The translations under genes and the position numbers were made by a program. A stretch of DNA of 64,000 bases from Labilibaculum filiforme (GTDB taxonomy: Bacteria; Bacteroidota; Bacteroidia; Bacteroidales; Marinifilaceae): the NCBI RefSeq assembly GCF_002843315.1, contig NZ_MVDD01000001.1, positions 124,001-188,000 on the forward strand, given 5' to 3'. This document shows positions 25,347 through 36,400 of this stretch, one piece after another (the first letter of the stretch is position 1; each line of letters begins with the position of its first letter). Under the pieces are notes generated by a model. It worked only from the letters and a program-made list of their open reading frames with translations, did not search any database and was not told the origin of the DNA.

Positions 25347-26795
25347 ATGGCATACGTTGATAATACAATGATTATCAGAAGAGATCTTTTAGCAAGAATG
25401 GCAGATCTTTTTAATGAAAACAAGTTAATTGAAGGATTAGATAGAATCCCTCTTGAAATGGCTCCACGTCGGAACTCAAACTCGGATCGTTGCTGTATTT
25501 TTAAAGAACGTGTAATTATAAAAGAAAAATTGATTCCTCTTTTAGGTTTCGATTTGGATGAATATACCGATGAGCTTAAAACATTGGCTTCCTACGCCGA
25601 AGAAGCTCTCCTAAGAGAAAACCCAATTAATAAAATATTAACGGTTGTTGATGAAGCTTGTACCTCTTGTGTAAAGAATAGCTACATCGTAACCAATCTT
25701 TGTAAAGGTTGTGTGGCTCATCCATGCATGATGAATTGCCCGAAAGAATCCATTAGCTGGAACGCAAACGGCCAAGCTCAAATTAATCCAAAAACATGTA
25801 TCAATTGTGGTATTTGCATGAGTGTATGCCCTTACCATTCCATTATATTTATGCCTGTTCCTTGCGAAAATGCTTGTCCGGTTGGAGCAATCACAAAAGA
25901 TGAATATGGCATTGAACGCATAGATGATGAAAAATGCATTGATTGTGGTAAATGTATTACTGCTTGTCCTTTTGGTTCTATTATGGAGAACTCGCAGATT
26001 ATTGATGTGATGAAATCGATTAAAAATGAAAAACAGGAAACAATTGCTATTGTTGCTCCTGCTATTATTGGACAATTTCGTACGAGTACCGAAAATGTAT
26101 TGGGAGGCATTAAAAAACTTGGTTTTACTCATGTAATGGAAGTTGCTAAAGGTGCCAATATTACTACCGTAAAAGAAGCAGATGAATTATTGGAACGTTT
26201 GGAAGCTAAAGCTCCATTCATGACCACATCTTGTTGTCCAGCATACGTTTCGGCAGTTGACAAGCACATTCCTGAAATGAAAAAATACGTTTCGACCACT
26301 AAGAGCCCGATGTATTATGCTGCTGAAATTGCCCGCGAAAAACATCCTAATGCAAAAATTGTATTTATTGGGCCATGTATTGCCAAACGTCGCGAAGGAA
26401 TGAATGATCCTAATGTGGATTACGTAATGACTTTTGAGGAATTATCGGCCCTTTTTAAAGGTTGGAAAGTAGAAATGGAAATAGAGAACGCTATTAATCT
26501 GGACAAAAGCATTCTTAATCATGGTAGAGCTTACGCAGCAAGTGGTGGTGTAGCACAATCGGTTCTTGAACTTAAGCCTTACGTTAACATTAAACCGGTT
26601 ATTGTAAATGGACTTGATAAAAAGAAGATAAACATGCTGAAAGCATTTGCCAAAACAGGTAAAACCAGTGGTAACTTTATTGAAGTTATGGCTTGTGAAG
26701 GTGGTTGTATTTCAGGTCCAAGTTCCAATTTTGATCCAAAAACAGGTGGAAAATTATACGAAAAAAATCTTGCAGATATTATTGCTGCAGAATAA
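25347..26795 (+). CDS. Monomeric [FeFe]-hydrogenase, group-B-like
   Basis: This enzyme couples reduced ferredoxin to H2 turnover or senses the redox state. Cys-rich segments at residues 105-131 and two ferredoxin-type clusters (CINCGICMSVCP at 151-162, CIDCGKCITACP at 197-208) feed the H-cluster domain. The H-cluster motifs are TTSCCPAY (293-300), GPCIAKRRE (342-350) and EVMACEGGC (446-454), so all four cluster cysteines (297, 344, 450, 454) and the proton-relay Cys296 are present. Motif 2 lacks the Met of the classic MPC, and motif 3 continues SGPSS instead of GGG; both suit the less studied group B type of anaerobic Bacteroidota. Maturases HydE, HydF and HydG are not in the window. It is flanked by terminators and monocistronic. 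Confidence 0.9.
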   Translation: MAYVDNTMIIRRDLLARMADLFNENKLIEGLDRIPLEMAPRRNSNSDRCCIFKERVIIKEKLIPLLGFDLDEYTDELKTLASYAEEALLRENPINKILTVVDEACTSCVKNSYIVTNLCKGCVAHPCMMNCPKESISWNANGQAQINPKTCINCGICMSVCPYHSIIFMPVPCENACPVGAITKDEYGIERIDDEKCIDCGKCITACPFGSIMENSQIIDVMKSIKNEKQETIAIVAPAIIGQFRTSTENVLGGIKKLGFTHVMEVAKGANITTVKEADELLERLEAKAPFMTTSCCPAYVSAVDKHIPEMKKYVSTTKSPMYYAAEIAREKHPNAKIVFIGPCIAKRREGMNDPNVDYVMTFEELSALFKGWKVEMEIENAINLDKSILNHGRAYAASGGVAQSVLELKPYVNIKPVIVNGLDKKKINMLKAFAKTGKTSGNFIEVMACEGGCISGPSSNFDPKTGGKLYEKNLADIIAAE

Positions 26796-26806
26796 ATAAA
26801 CTAAAA

Positions 26807-26842
26807 AAAAATGGCTGTGGAATTATATCTGCAGCCATTTTT
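26807..26842. terminator. Bidirectional terminator between hydrogenase and EEP genes
   Basis: An 11-bp stem (AAAAATGGCTG / CAGCCATTTTT) with T runs on both strands. Its right arm touches the stop codon of the convergent gene. Confidence 0.75.
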
Positions 26843-27896
26843 ATTTTCTCCATAAATCAAGAATAATAGGCAAATGGTCGCTAAAACCATCGTTAAACTT
26901 ATAGCCTACAAAACTTCGAAAAGGCTTTTGTCCAAAATAAGTACGATCGGTTTCCAATAAAAAATCAGGTTTAAAAAGACTCATATTTTCAGGATCGCAA
27001 TACAAAACACCTGATTTATTAAGCAAAGCTCCCGATACAATAAATTGATCGAGCATTCCCCATTTCGCCTGATATTTATGACTTCCTATTCCTGTTTTAT
27101 TTAAATAAGGATAAGCCAAATTGTACAATTTATTCGTGCAAAACTCATTTTTTGGTGCTAAAGCATTTAATTCTATTTGTAAGGATCGGTTATCCGGATA
27201 ATCATTGAAATCGCCCATAATTACGACCAATGCGTTCGCATGAACCTCGAAAACTTCGGAGACTTTCTTTTTTACCAACTTTGCTGCACCAATCCGTTTC
27301 TCTTCAGATTCTAACTGGCCTCCCCAACGCGATGGCCAATGATTAACAAATACATGTAAAGTATCGTCGGTATTTGTTTTGCCTTTTACGTATAGTATTT
27401 CACGAGTGGTAGAGATGCTATCTCCCTCGTAAATTAAAGGAAGAAAAGAGGTGTCAATTGGGTGAAAAGTTTCTGGCTGATAAATTAAAGCAACATCAAT
27501 TCCTCTTCTATCCGGCGATTCGCGATGAATAATTTGATATCCTGTGTTGTTTAAATATCCAATTTTAAATAAACCATCCAAAACAAATCTATTCTCAACC
27601 TCGCAAAGTCCGATTAAATCGGGGAACTCCCATCCTCCTGCTGCCAATATCACCTTCGCAATTTTTTGGCTTTTTTTCTGATATTTTTCCCACGTCCAGT
27701 TTCTCTCTCCCATTGGGAGAAATTCATTATCTAAAGTGAGACTATCATCAAAACAATCGAACAAATTTTCCACATTATAGAACATCAGTCTAAAATCGCC
27801 TCGTTTTCCCTCTTCCGATCCATCGATTACCGTTTGTGCAAAAGTAAAATTCACGCAAAACAACAAACCGATCATTAGTGGCACGATACGTTTCAT
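26841..27896 (-). CDS. Secreted endonuclease/exonuclease/phosphatase-family protein
   Basis: The protein has a signal peptide (MKRIVPLMIGLLFCVNFTFAQ) and the DNase I-like fold with its metal and catalytic residues: FYNVENLFD, LIGLCEVENR, VNHWPSRWGG, VVIMGDFNDYP and the C-terminal FSDHLPIILD. It hydrolyses phosphodiesters, either extracellular nucleic acid or another phosphoester, in the periplasm or outside. The ATG at 27896 lies 1 nt after the stop of the preceding lipoprotein gene. A further in-frame start at 27944 would overlap that gene and spoil the signal peptide, so it is rejected; the product has 351 residues. The two genes are almost certainly cotranscribed. The substrate is unknown. 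Confidence 0.88.
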   Translation of the reverse strand: MKRIVPLMIGLLFCVNFTFAQTVIDGSEEGKRGDFRLMFYNVENLFDCFDDSLTLDNEFLPMGERNWTWEKYQKKSQKIAKVILAAGGWEFPDLIGLCEVENRFVLDGLFKIGYLNNTGYQIIHRESPDRRGIDVALIYQPETFHPIDTSFLPLIYEGDSISTTREILYVKGKTNTDDTLHVFVNHWPSRWGGQLESEEKRIGAAKLVKKKVSEVFEVHANALVVIMGDFNDYPDNRSLQIELNALAPKNEFCTNKLYNLAYPYLNKTGIGSHKYQAKWGMLDQFIVSGALLNKSGVLYCDPENMSLFKPDFLLETDRTYFGQKPFRSFVGYKFNDGFSDHLPIILDLWRK

Positions 27897-27897
27897 T

Positions 27898-29256
27898 CTA
27901 TTCTGTTTCAAAAAATTCGTAACAACCCATATCTGGTGCAACATCTTGATCCCTGCGATTACCGGCCAAATCGAAAATACAAGTCGCTATATATGCGGCA
28001 CTTCCTTTATTTATAACTGGTGATTGCTCACTTAAATTAAAATCAAATTCGTTCACATTGATAAAAGCCGGATCTTCATTAAATAAACATTCGTTTAAAG
28101 AGGATGCAAAAGTAGTTTGAGCCGAATTGCCTAATTTTAGAAGAGAATGCTGCAACAAAACAGTTTCTGCTTGCTCTGCATCCAATTCATTGAGTCTATT
28201 TCCCTCTACTATGCAATTCCTAATAATTAGACCATCTTCACTATTGCCATTATAGGAGATTATGGGCGCCGATCGGGCTGAAAAAAACCAAGAATTGTAT
28301 AGTGTAGAATGAACTAGCTGATAGGAGCCCTCTCCCTTTAAAAGAACACATTCCTCGCCACAATTAGTTATTAGCATATCATGAGCAGTAATGTTGGAAT
28401 TAGAAGCTTGTAATCCATTCCCTGTAAAATTTCTTATGACTCCGTACTCTATCCTTACAGGATTCTTATCCAATTTGCTTTTGGTAAAATTCAAACCACT
28501 AATGCCGTTTTCGAGGATAAAATGACTAAGGTAACTAGTAGTGCTTTCGTCGTAAAAATAAATTCCATTCCATTGACCGGGAATATTTTTATACGATTCA
28601 TCCAATCGAGAACTACCGAAATAAACAGGTTGATGAAAACTTCCCGTCACCTCTAAATTCCCTTTCACATGCAGTGCCACATTCTTTTTAAAATAAACCC
28701 GTGCTCCTTTATCTACAATAAGGTCGATTCCTTTGTCCAACCAAACAGACTCTGTAAGCAAATAAGGCCGATTTGCGGTCCAAATAACATTTTCTTGAAT
28801 ATCTGTATCAATTACGTAAACATCTTGCGCAACAGTCTTTAAAACCACTCCCTGCAAATTGCCATTTACTGCAAACACCAAGTGATCTTCCATCATACGT
28901 GGAGCATCCTCATTTTTTGCTTGAAGATCAACCTCCACGAAAATAAACAGACTGTCTTTCGCATCCAGTGTAATATCCATCAAATCGTTCGACTGAATTC
29001 CATTTACATTTAATCGATAAGCTGACTCCGAATTTTGCAGGTATAAATGGGAGATAATAACTTTATTGGAGGAAGTATTCTTCACCTTTACTTGTTTGGT
29101 AGTAGAACCAAATCCAGTAAATAGAGCTTCGAAATCTAATGTATCTGTAGAAAATGACAATCTAAAATTAGGATCGGTGGTAAACTGCTCCTCTTTATCG
29201 CAGGAAACCAGACTAATGAAAATGGCAATAAAAAAAAGAAAACGATAAAAATGCAT
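27898..29256 (-). CDS. Surface lipoprotein with parallel beta-helix
   Basis: The N terminus is a lipoprotein signal (FISLVSCDKEE). The Asp-Lys-Glu-Glu after the Cys resembles the Bacteroidota surface-export signal, so the protein is likely displayed outside. An Ig-like segment (DTLDFEALFTGFGSTTKQVKVKN, described here by its ends) covers about residues 35-115. From about 150 to 430 follow short repeated turns typical of right-handed beta-helix proteins (GNLEVTGSFHQPVYFGSS, HFILENGISGLNF, AHDMLITNCGEECVLL), ending DQDVAPDMGCYEF, a common tail in such proteins. Length 452 residues. No catalytic residues are recognised. It is cotranscribed with the secreted EEP-family enzyme. Confidence 0.8.
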   Translation of the reverse strand: MHFYRFLFFIAIFISLVSCDKEEQFTTDPNFRLSFSTDTLDFEALFTGFGSTTKQVKVKNTSSNKVIISHLYLQNSESAYRLNVNGIQSNDLMDITLDAKDSLFIFVEVDLQAKNEDAPRMMEDHLVFAVNGNLQGVVLKTVAQDVYVIDTDIQENVIWTANRPYLLTESVWLDKGIDLIVDKGARVYFKKNVALHVKGNLEVTGSFHQPVYFGSSRLDESYKNIPGQWNGIYFYDESTTSYLSHFILENGISGLNFTKSKLDKNPVRIEYGVIRNFTGNGLQASNSNITAHDMLITNCGEECVLLKGEGSYQLVHSTLYNSWFFSARSAPIISYNGNSEDGLIIRNCIVEGNRLNELDAEQAETVLLQHSLLKLGNSAQTTFASSLNECLFNEDPAFINVNEFDFNLSEQSPVINKGSAAYIATCIFDLAGNRRDQDVAPDMGCYEFFETE

Positions 29257-29293
29257 AGTTTGTTTTATTAAAATCGAACTTGAAGATATAAAA

Positions 29294-29324
29294 AATCCGG
29301 TATTTTATGTAAAAATACCGGATT
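29294..29324 (-). terminator. Terminator of the adhesin-PorP operon
   Basis: A perfect 13-bp stem (AATCCGGTATTTT / AAAATACCGGATT, 5-nt loop) is followed by T-rich sequence on the minus strand, 20 nt after the PorP/SprF stop. Confidence 0.88.
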
Positions 29325-29343
29325 CAAATTTTTCTAAAATTTA

Positions 29344-30399
29344 TTAAAAGAAAATATAGCTTTTGCTATTTCTCTTATATCGCGAAGTTTTAGTTTTACT
29401 AAAATTACGATCAGCAGCTCTTCTTTCTCTCAACCTGCTTTCCCGTTTCATCTTATTCGGGATATCGAAATTAATTCCTAAGGTAATTTCATGCGTTCCA
29501 TCACTACTATCAGCAATTAAATTGTTTGTATAATGATCGTACGAATATCCTATGTAATATTGGTTATAATTTACACCAACCATACCAACAATCTGATCGT
29601 TTGTTCTGTAGGAAGCAGCCATCCAAAAATGATTAATATACAATTTCATCGACACATCGTAATAAATATCCGAATCCATGGTTTTACGAACAATCACCGA
29701 AGGCTCCAAATCAACCAAATCTTTTAAATGAAAAGTATAACCCGCAGTTGCATAAAAGTGACGCATCATGATATTATCATCGATGTTATCGTCTCCCATT
29801 TTAACCGAAGACTCAAACAAATGCGCAGCGGATGCTCCTACAAAATAATCATCGTTGTATAAGTAAACCCCAAAATTAGCATCAGGAACGTAGGATACTT
29901 CGTCAGGACCAGCTTTTGGATCATTAACTGGTATGTACCTTTTATCGAACTTAAACTGGTAAAAAACACCACCTAATCCAAAGGAAAGCTTTGTTCCTGT
30001 TTGTCCCAATGTACTTTTCGAAAGTTGTAAATGATAAGCATATGAAAACTCAATCCCTGTTCTTGCAACTTCTCCTGCCTTATCGTTAAAAAAATATGCT
30101 CCCAAACCAACCCCACTTGTCTTATTTCGCCGCGATAACGGATTCCCTTTCACATTACAGGTAATACATTTGTTACTCATATTTTTATTAAAACTCAAGG
30201 CTTGCGTTTCAGGAGCCCCTTCTACCCCCGACCACTGTTGCCGTAAACTTAAACGCAAAGGTGAATACATTCGACTTCCTGCCATTGCTGGATTTAGTAA
30301 AAATCCATTCTCGACATATTGACTGTACAGTGGTAATTGTTGAGCTTTTCCTTGAGTGAATACAAATAGTAGCACTCCTAGAATTATTGTTATTCTCAT
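29344..30399 (-). CDS. PorP/SprF-family type IX secretion partner protein
   Basis: This outer-membrane beta-barrel (PF11751 type) carries a signal peptide (MRITIILGVLLFVFTQGKAQ) and the family start QQLPLYSQYVENGFLLNPAMAG, then SLRQQWSGVEGAPETQALS and repeated barrel strands up to HEITLGINFDIP. The tail is Arg/Lys-rich. PorP/SprF proteins act with one cognate type-B cargo, holding it at the surface after export by the type IX system. Here the gene lies 32 nt downstream of the 9.5-kb adhesin gene, so the adhesin is the obvious cargo. Length 351 residues. The same terminator serves both genes. Confidence 0.93.
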   Translation of the reverse strand: MRITIILGVLLFVFTQGKAQQLPLYSQYVENGFLLNPAMAGSRMYSPLRLSLRQQWSGVEGAPETQALSFNKNMSNKCITCNVKGNPLSRRNKTSGVGLGAYFFNDKAGEVARTGIEFSYAYHLQLSKSTLGQTGTKLSFGLGGVFYQFKFDKRYIPVNDPKAGPDEVSYVPDANFGVYLYNDDYFVGASAAHLFESSVKMGDDNIDDNIMMRHFYATAGYTFHLKDLVDLEPSVIVRKTMDSDIYYDVSMKLYINHFWMAASYRTNDQIVGMVGVNYNQYYIGYSYDHYTNNLIADSSDGTHEITLGINFDIPNKMKRESRLRERRAADRNFSKTKTSRYKRNSKSYIFF

Positions 30400-30431
30400 T
30401 AGATTCTAAGGGTCAGGTTTAATAATATTAA

Positions 30432-33400
30432 TTAACGGAGAATTGTAACAGTTCCCAGTATTGGTTTTTCATCATCTAGTTCTACAGCATAATAGTACGA
30501 ACCTATTGGTAAATTAGTACTTCCATCGGCACCTGTCCATGGGTCGCCTCGGTACTGATTACCTGTTCCACTAAATTTATAAACTGTTTTTCCCCATCGA
30601 TCGTAAATTACAATCTTAAGGTTTTGTACAAACTCGATTCTCTCTAATTCCCAATAATCATTATAACTATCATTATTCGGTGTAAATGCCTTTGGTATTT
30701 TTATTCTATTCTCATATAAATATTCAAGTACAATTGTTGAGTCTATCGGACACTTATTATAATCATATCCTATTAAATGGTAAGTTCCTCTTCCTAAATC
30801 CTCAATGCTTGATCCCGAATAAAGATTCAAATCCTGATCCTCCCAATTTAAGGTGTAATCAAGAACTCCTCCGGTCACATCAATTCGAATGGAACCATCA
30901 TTAGCATCAATTGTTGTTGGACGACTTGCCTCCACTTTGATAACCAAATCGTCTGGCTGAACTAGCTCCACACTGGCAACATCCGAACAACCATGCTCAT
31001 CAATTACCTTAACATCATAAGTACCAATAGCTAGATCAGAAGCTATATCCGTTTCCTGTCCATTCGACCATTCGATTAGATAATTTGGAGTTCCTCCTGA
31101 AATATCCACTGTAGCACTTCCAGATTTTTCACCAAAACAATTTGGACCATGGAAGACATTAATTTCTGCAATTAAAGTATCCGGCTGGTTCAATAACTTA
31201 CTATCCGAAGTCTCACATCCATTATTATCAACAACAACAAATGAATAATCACCCGCTTCTATATCAAATATATCTTTGGTGATACTACCATAATTATCCC
31301 AATTAATTACATATGGCCCAGTACCTTCCGAAATATTAAGCTTTATCCAACCATCTTCCAAACCATAACAGGATGGTTCAGAAAAACCAGCAACCGTTAC
31401 TAAAACCTGCTTTGGCTCAACAATACTAATTGGTGTTATTTCTGATTTACAACTATTTGCATCTGTTATCTGTACGGTATAGGTTCCTTCTTCCAGTCCC
31501 TGCTGATCTTCACTAGTTGGCGTCACTCCTGGTCCTCCCCATAAATAGGTATAACTTGGCGTTCCCCCTTGTGGATGTATATTTATATAACCATCTTTCA
31601 TTCCCGGACAAGAAATGTCTTCCTTCCAAAATTCAGCGACTAACTTATCGGGTTCATTAACCACAACCTGCAAACTCTGACTTTCGTATCCTGGATCACC
31701 AGCAGTATCGTATACAGTAACAATATAACTACCAGCTTTTAATCCAGACACATTTTTATCTGTACTTCTAAAATAGTTATCACCAGTCCACGAGTAGCTT
31801 ACATTTGCAGGATCACTTTCTCCTAAAATATCCACATCAATTGCACCGTTGTTTCCACCAGGGCAAGTAACATCTGTAATCTTAGTCGTGAAAAGTAATA
31901 GTTTTTCTGGTTCATGAATCTTTTTCGAATCTTCAGTTCTACATTCATTCGCATCTAAAACAACCACCTCATAAACCCCCATTTCCAAACCATTCACCGA
32001 AATGCTTCCTGAAAAATTTGAAGATTCAGCGTAAGAATATCCATTCGGTCCTGATATCAAGAAAATATAAGGAGTAGTTCCTCCTGTAACACTTGCTGTG
32101 ATTACTCCATCACGCAAACCTTCTGCAGTAATATCAAATGGTGTAACTGTTAGTGCTAAGGAAGATGGCTCTGTAATTACTTCACTTCCAGATACAGAAC
32201 ATCCATATTCCGAAGTAACTGTATAATCGTATGTTCCCGGCTCTAAATCCAGAATATGTTTGGCTCCCGACAAAAATCCAGTTCCATTGGTCCATGCAAT
32301 TGTGTAGTTTGCATCTCCAAAATCTACATCCAATTCAATCTCTCCATTTGCAGCATTATTACAACTAACATTTTTAACATTTGCAACACTCGCTAGTAAA
32401 GGATCGGGAGCAATTAATTCGTAAGTACTGCTCGCCGATTGACCAGCCGATGTTGCTGTTAGCGTATAAATTCCAGCAGCTAATCCGGAAATTATTTCCC
32501 CGAAACCAGTATAACCTGCTGGTCCTGACCAAGTATAGGCAAATGTTCCATCACCACCAGTGGCATGTGCTTTTAATTCCCCAACCGGACTTCCCGAACA
32601 ACCAACTGCTTGTTTTTCTTCAATATATGCAAATGTGCTTCCTGGTTCTTTAATTATTATCGATTTTTTTACTGTAGAACATCCCGAAGCATCTGTTGCA
32701 ACAACAGTATATACACCTCCCGCTAAATTTTCAATTAAGAAACTATTGTCGTCGTAATCATTCGGGCTAACCGAAGAATATCCGTTAGGTCCTGTTACGG
32801 TGAAACTATAAGGAGTTGTTCCTTCCAAAGTTTCAATAGCCAGAATACCATTATTAGTTCCTGCAACCAAAATATGCTGCTCTACAACTAAACCTAGTTG
32901 AATCGTTAATCCTAAATTCAAATCGACTTCATCTTCCGAAGAACAATTGTTTTTATCGGTAATCAGCAAACTATAATCTCCAGCAACAATATTTTCAATA
33001 TTCTGAGAATAAGCTCGATAATCTCTAGGCCCTGACCAACTATATTTATACCCGCTATTACCACCATAAGGAGAAATTCGTATAATACCATCGTTCGTAT
33101 TTTTACAGCTAGGCAACACAACATCTTCAATTAAGAAACCTATTTTTCCGGGTTCGCTAACGGTTACATTCTGTTCTAATACGCACGAATTAGCATCAAC
33201 AATTCGAAGAGCATAAGATTTAGGTGCTAAATTCGAGAATATTCCTGTTGTACTTTCTACTCCATCTAAATAATAATTATATCCTGGAGTTCCTTGGGTT
33301 GCTTCCACGAATATTTCACCAGAACTTTCGCCATTACAATTTGCAGCCTCAATCGTTAATTCATTTGCTATTAATTCCTGTGGTTCTGCTAGTTCCTTGC

Positions 33401-36400
33401 TTAAAACCGAAGTACAGTTCACGGCATCAGTTACAGTTAATTCATATGTTCCTCCTGCCAAACCAGAAATATTTGCTGTTGTAGCCGTAAAACCAGAAGG
33501 TCCGGTCCAAGCGTAAGAATAATCAGTAACACCGCCTGCAATAATCGGATTAAACGATCCGTTATTATCATTATAACACTTAATCGTATCTCTAATATTC
33601 AAATTCATTACAATCTCAGGATTTGAATTTACGATAACATCCTGTTCTGGAGTTGCACACAAATTTGCATCTGATACGTGTACTTTGTAATCACCCGAAT
33701 ATAATCCTGTCATATTTTCACTTGCTTGCACAATATTATCCAAGAAATAAGATAAATTTCCTGTTCCTCCCGAAGCGGCAACTAAAATCTCTCCTGTAGG
33801 AATTGTAAAACAAGTTAAGTCTTTAGTTTTGATACTATCCACTAACAATTCGTAAGCATCAAATATATTTACAACTGTATCGAATTCACAGTTCTTTCCA
33901 TCAGCAACAGTAATATTGTATTTACCAGGAGCTAAATTTAAAGCTGTACTTTCCCAATTTGTTTTATTGGTTGATGTTGAAGAAGAAAAATCGATTCCAT
34001 CCTCATCTTCCCAGAAAAATTTATATTCAGGATATTGAACATTTGAAACTTTCGCAACAATTCGTCCATTTCCTTGACCAAAACACTTTACATTATTCGC
34101 AGTAATTTCTAGCGAAACATTTGATTTGGCACCTAACTGAACCTCAATAATCGATTCTATATGACACAAAGAACCATCTTTAGCAACAGTATTTTCACCA
34201 TAAATCACATCAACCTTATAAAATCCAGATGTTGAAACTTCAATTACTGTATTTGTTTCAGAAGCTAATATTGAGTATGGTGCTACTCCATCCACACTAT
34301 AATACCATTGAAATGTTGTGGTACTATTAATAGGAAAGTTTTTAACATGATCTAAAACAGCAACATCACTACACCATTCTTCACGAGCCTGATCAAAACT
34401 TTCTTCAAACGAAGGTGGATTTTCATCGTCAAAACCATCACCATCTGCATCTTCAGTCAATAGAGTAAAACCAGTACTACTTCCACCATTATCATCATAT
34501 GCATAGCGAACTGGATGAACCCCTCCTGAACCTGAAGATCCAGCAATATCCGTTAAGGATGCATTGTAAATTTTATCGAACAAACCAGATGGTTTATTAA
34601 TATAAGCCATACTTCCTGGAGTACTTGACCTTAAGAAAACATACGAACAACGCACGCCTTCCATTTTCAAATCATAAATAACGGTAATTGTTTTCCCTGA
34701 TTCAATGATATTGTTTTCGTATCCCAATGTAAATTCCAAATTCGTGAAGGTATTATCTCCATAAATCTGTCCTTGCTCCAAGAATCTAACCGATTTAAAA
34801 TCACCTTTCCCAGTGCCTTCAATTTTAATAATTCCATTATTTATAAAATCAACAAAACCAAAACTTACCTCTGTATCTGTTTCACAATAGATACCTCCGC
34901 CATTTTGAAATGTCATTCCAACATCGGTGGTAATATATTCTAGTCCTCCATCTGTATTTACAATCATATTCCATGCATTATCCAAATCGGAAGTAACGGT
35001 TACTAATGAACCACTTAAATCGAACTTGCGAACTGCATAAGGATCGCTTAATGATAGCGAACTAAATCTTCCAACTGTAAAATCATTCTTATTTGTACTT
35101 ACAGAACCACTTTCCAAATATAAATCTCCAGAAGTTAGTAAGCTGGAATTCCAAACCCAAGTTTGTCCATCGCCATCGAAGATAACATCACCATCCATCG
35201 ACTTATTGGCAAAATCAACAATTTTATTTCCTGCTAATCCATCTCCAACAAACTCGAAAACTCCATGCATATTCATCGACATGGTTTCGGTTAAGTCCAT
35301 ATATCCAGCAATTTGTAGATTTGCATCCACTCTAAAATCAGCATCCGGATCAATATCATCGTACCAAGTCATGCTGTGACATTTCCCAGCAGCACTTAGT
35401 TCTACTATTTTACTTCCTAAAAAGGAGTTCACTGTAAAAAACACGTCATCGTTTAAAGTAGGCACACAACCTTCTTCGCTACCATCCTGAGTACGACTCC
35501 AATTTTCGTGATTGTGCCAGCTATCGTCTGCTCCTTTTCCAACCCAGTATAAAGCGATTGGAGCAATAGCGCCATCAATAGTCCAGCCAGTAACATTCCC
35601 TAAATCGAAGGAATTGGTAGCGGTATAAGTTGCTCCAGCAGCTCCATCTCCTTTAATATCTTTTAATTCCAAGAAATCACCAACCACATTATTCGCGGCT
35701 AATATGGTAGTTTGTTTACTATCTTTATCGGAATGCAAAGAAATTGGAGCAAAACAACTTCCCTCAGCAAGAAGGAAATCCATCTCGTAATTTTTTCCAT
35801 TCTGAAATTCAAACTCAAATCCTCGGCCTAATTCAACCGTTCCAAATTTATTATTTCCTTTTATTTTACCATTTCCTTGAAAATGGATGTAACTAATGTA
35901 TGGAATATTTCCACCTACATTTCCACCGTTAAGTATACCCTCTTTTTCAAAAATTATTTTATTAAAACTAATCGTACTTAATGTTGATCTTAAAATTACG
36001 ATTTCGGCATCAGAAGTAAATATAATTTCACTACCATCTGATAAAAATTCAAAAACTTGATCTCCAGCAATATTAGCAAGATTCAAATACAATGATCTAT
36101 TCAAATCATCATCTTTGCCAGTAATAACTATTTTTGAATTTCGAATATCTAAACCTCTAGAATTAATATCGTCTGTAAAATCAGAAGAAGTAATACTTTT
36201 ACATTCCAAATCGAAACCATCGGTTATCAATTTACCGTATCGAATAAAACAATCTCCTTCCATGGTCATGTTATCCAATAAAGTCCACTCTCCACCATCT
36301 CCATCAAACTCAACAATATTTGGAAATACATATCCAAATGTATTTATCACTTGTGCTTCGGTTGCTCTAAAATAGAAATCAACCATTGCCGATAAATTAA

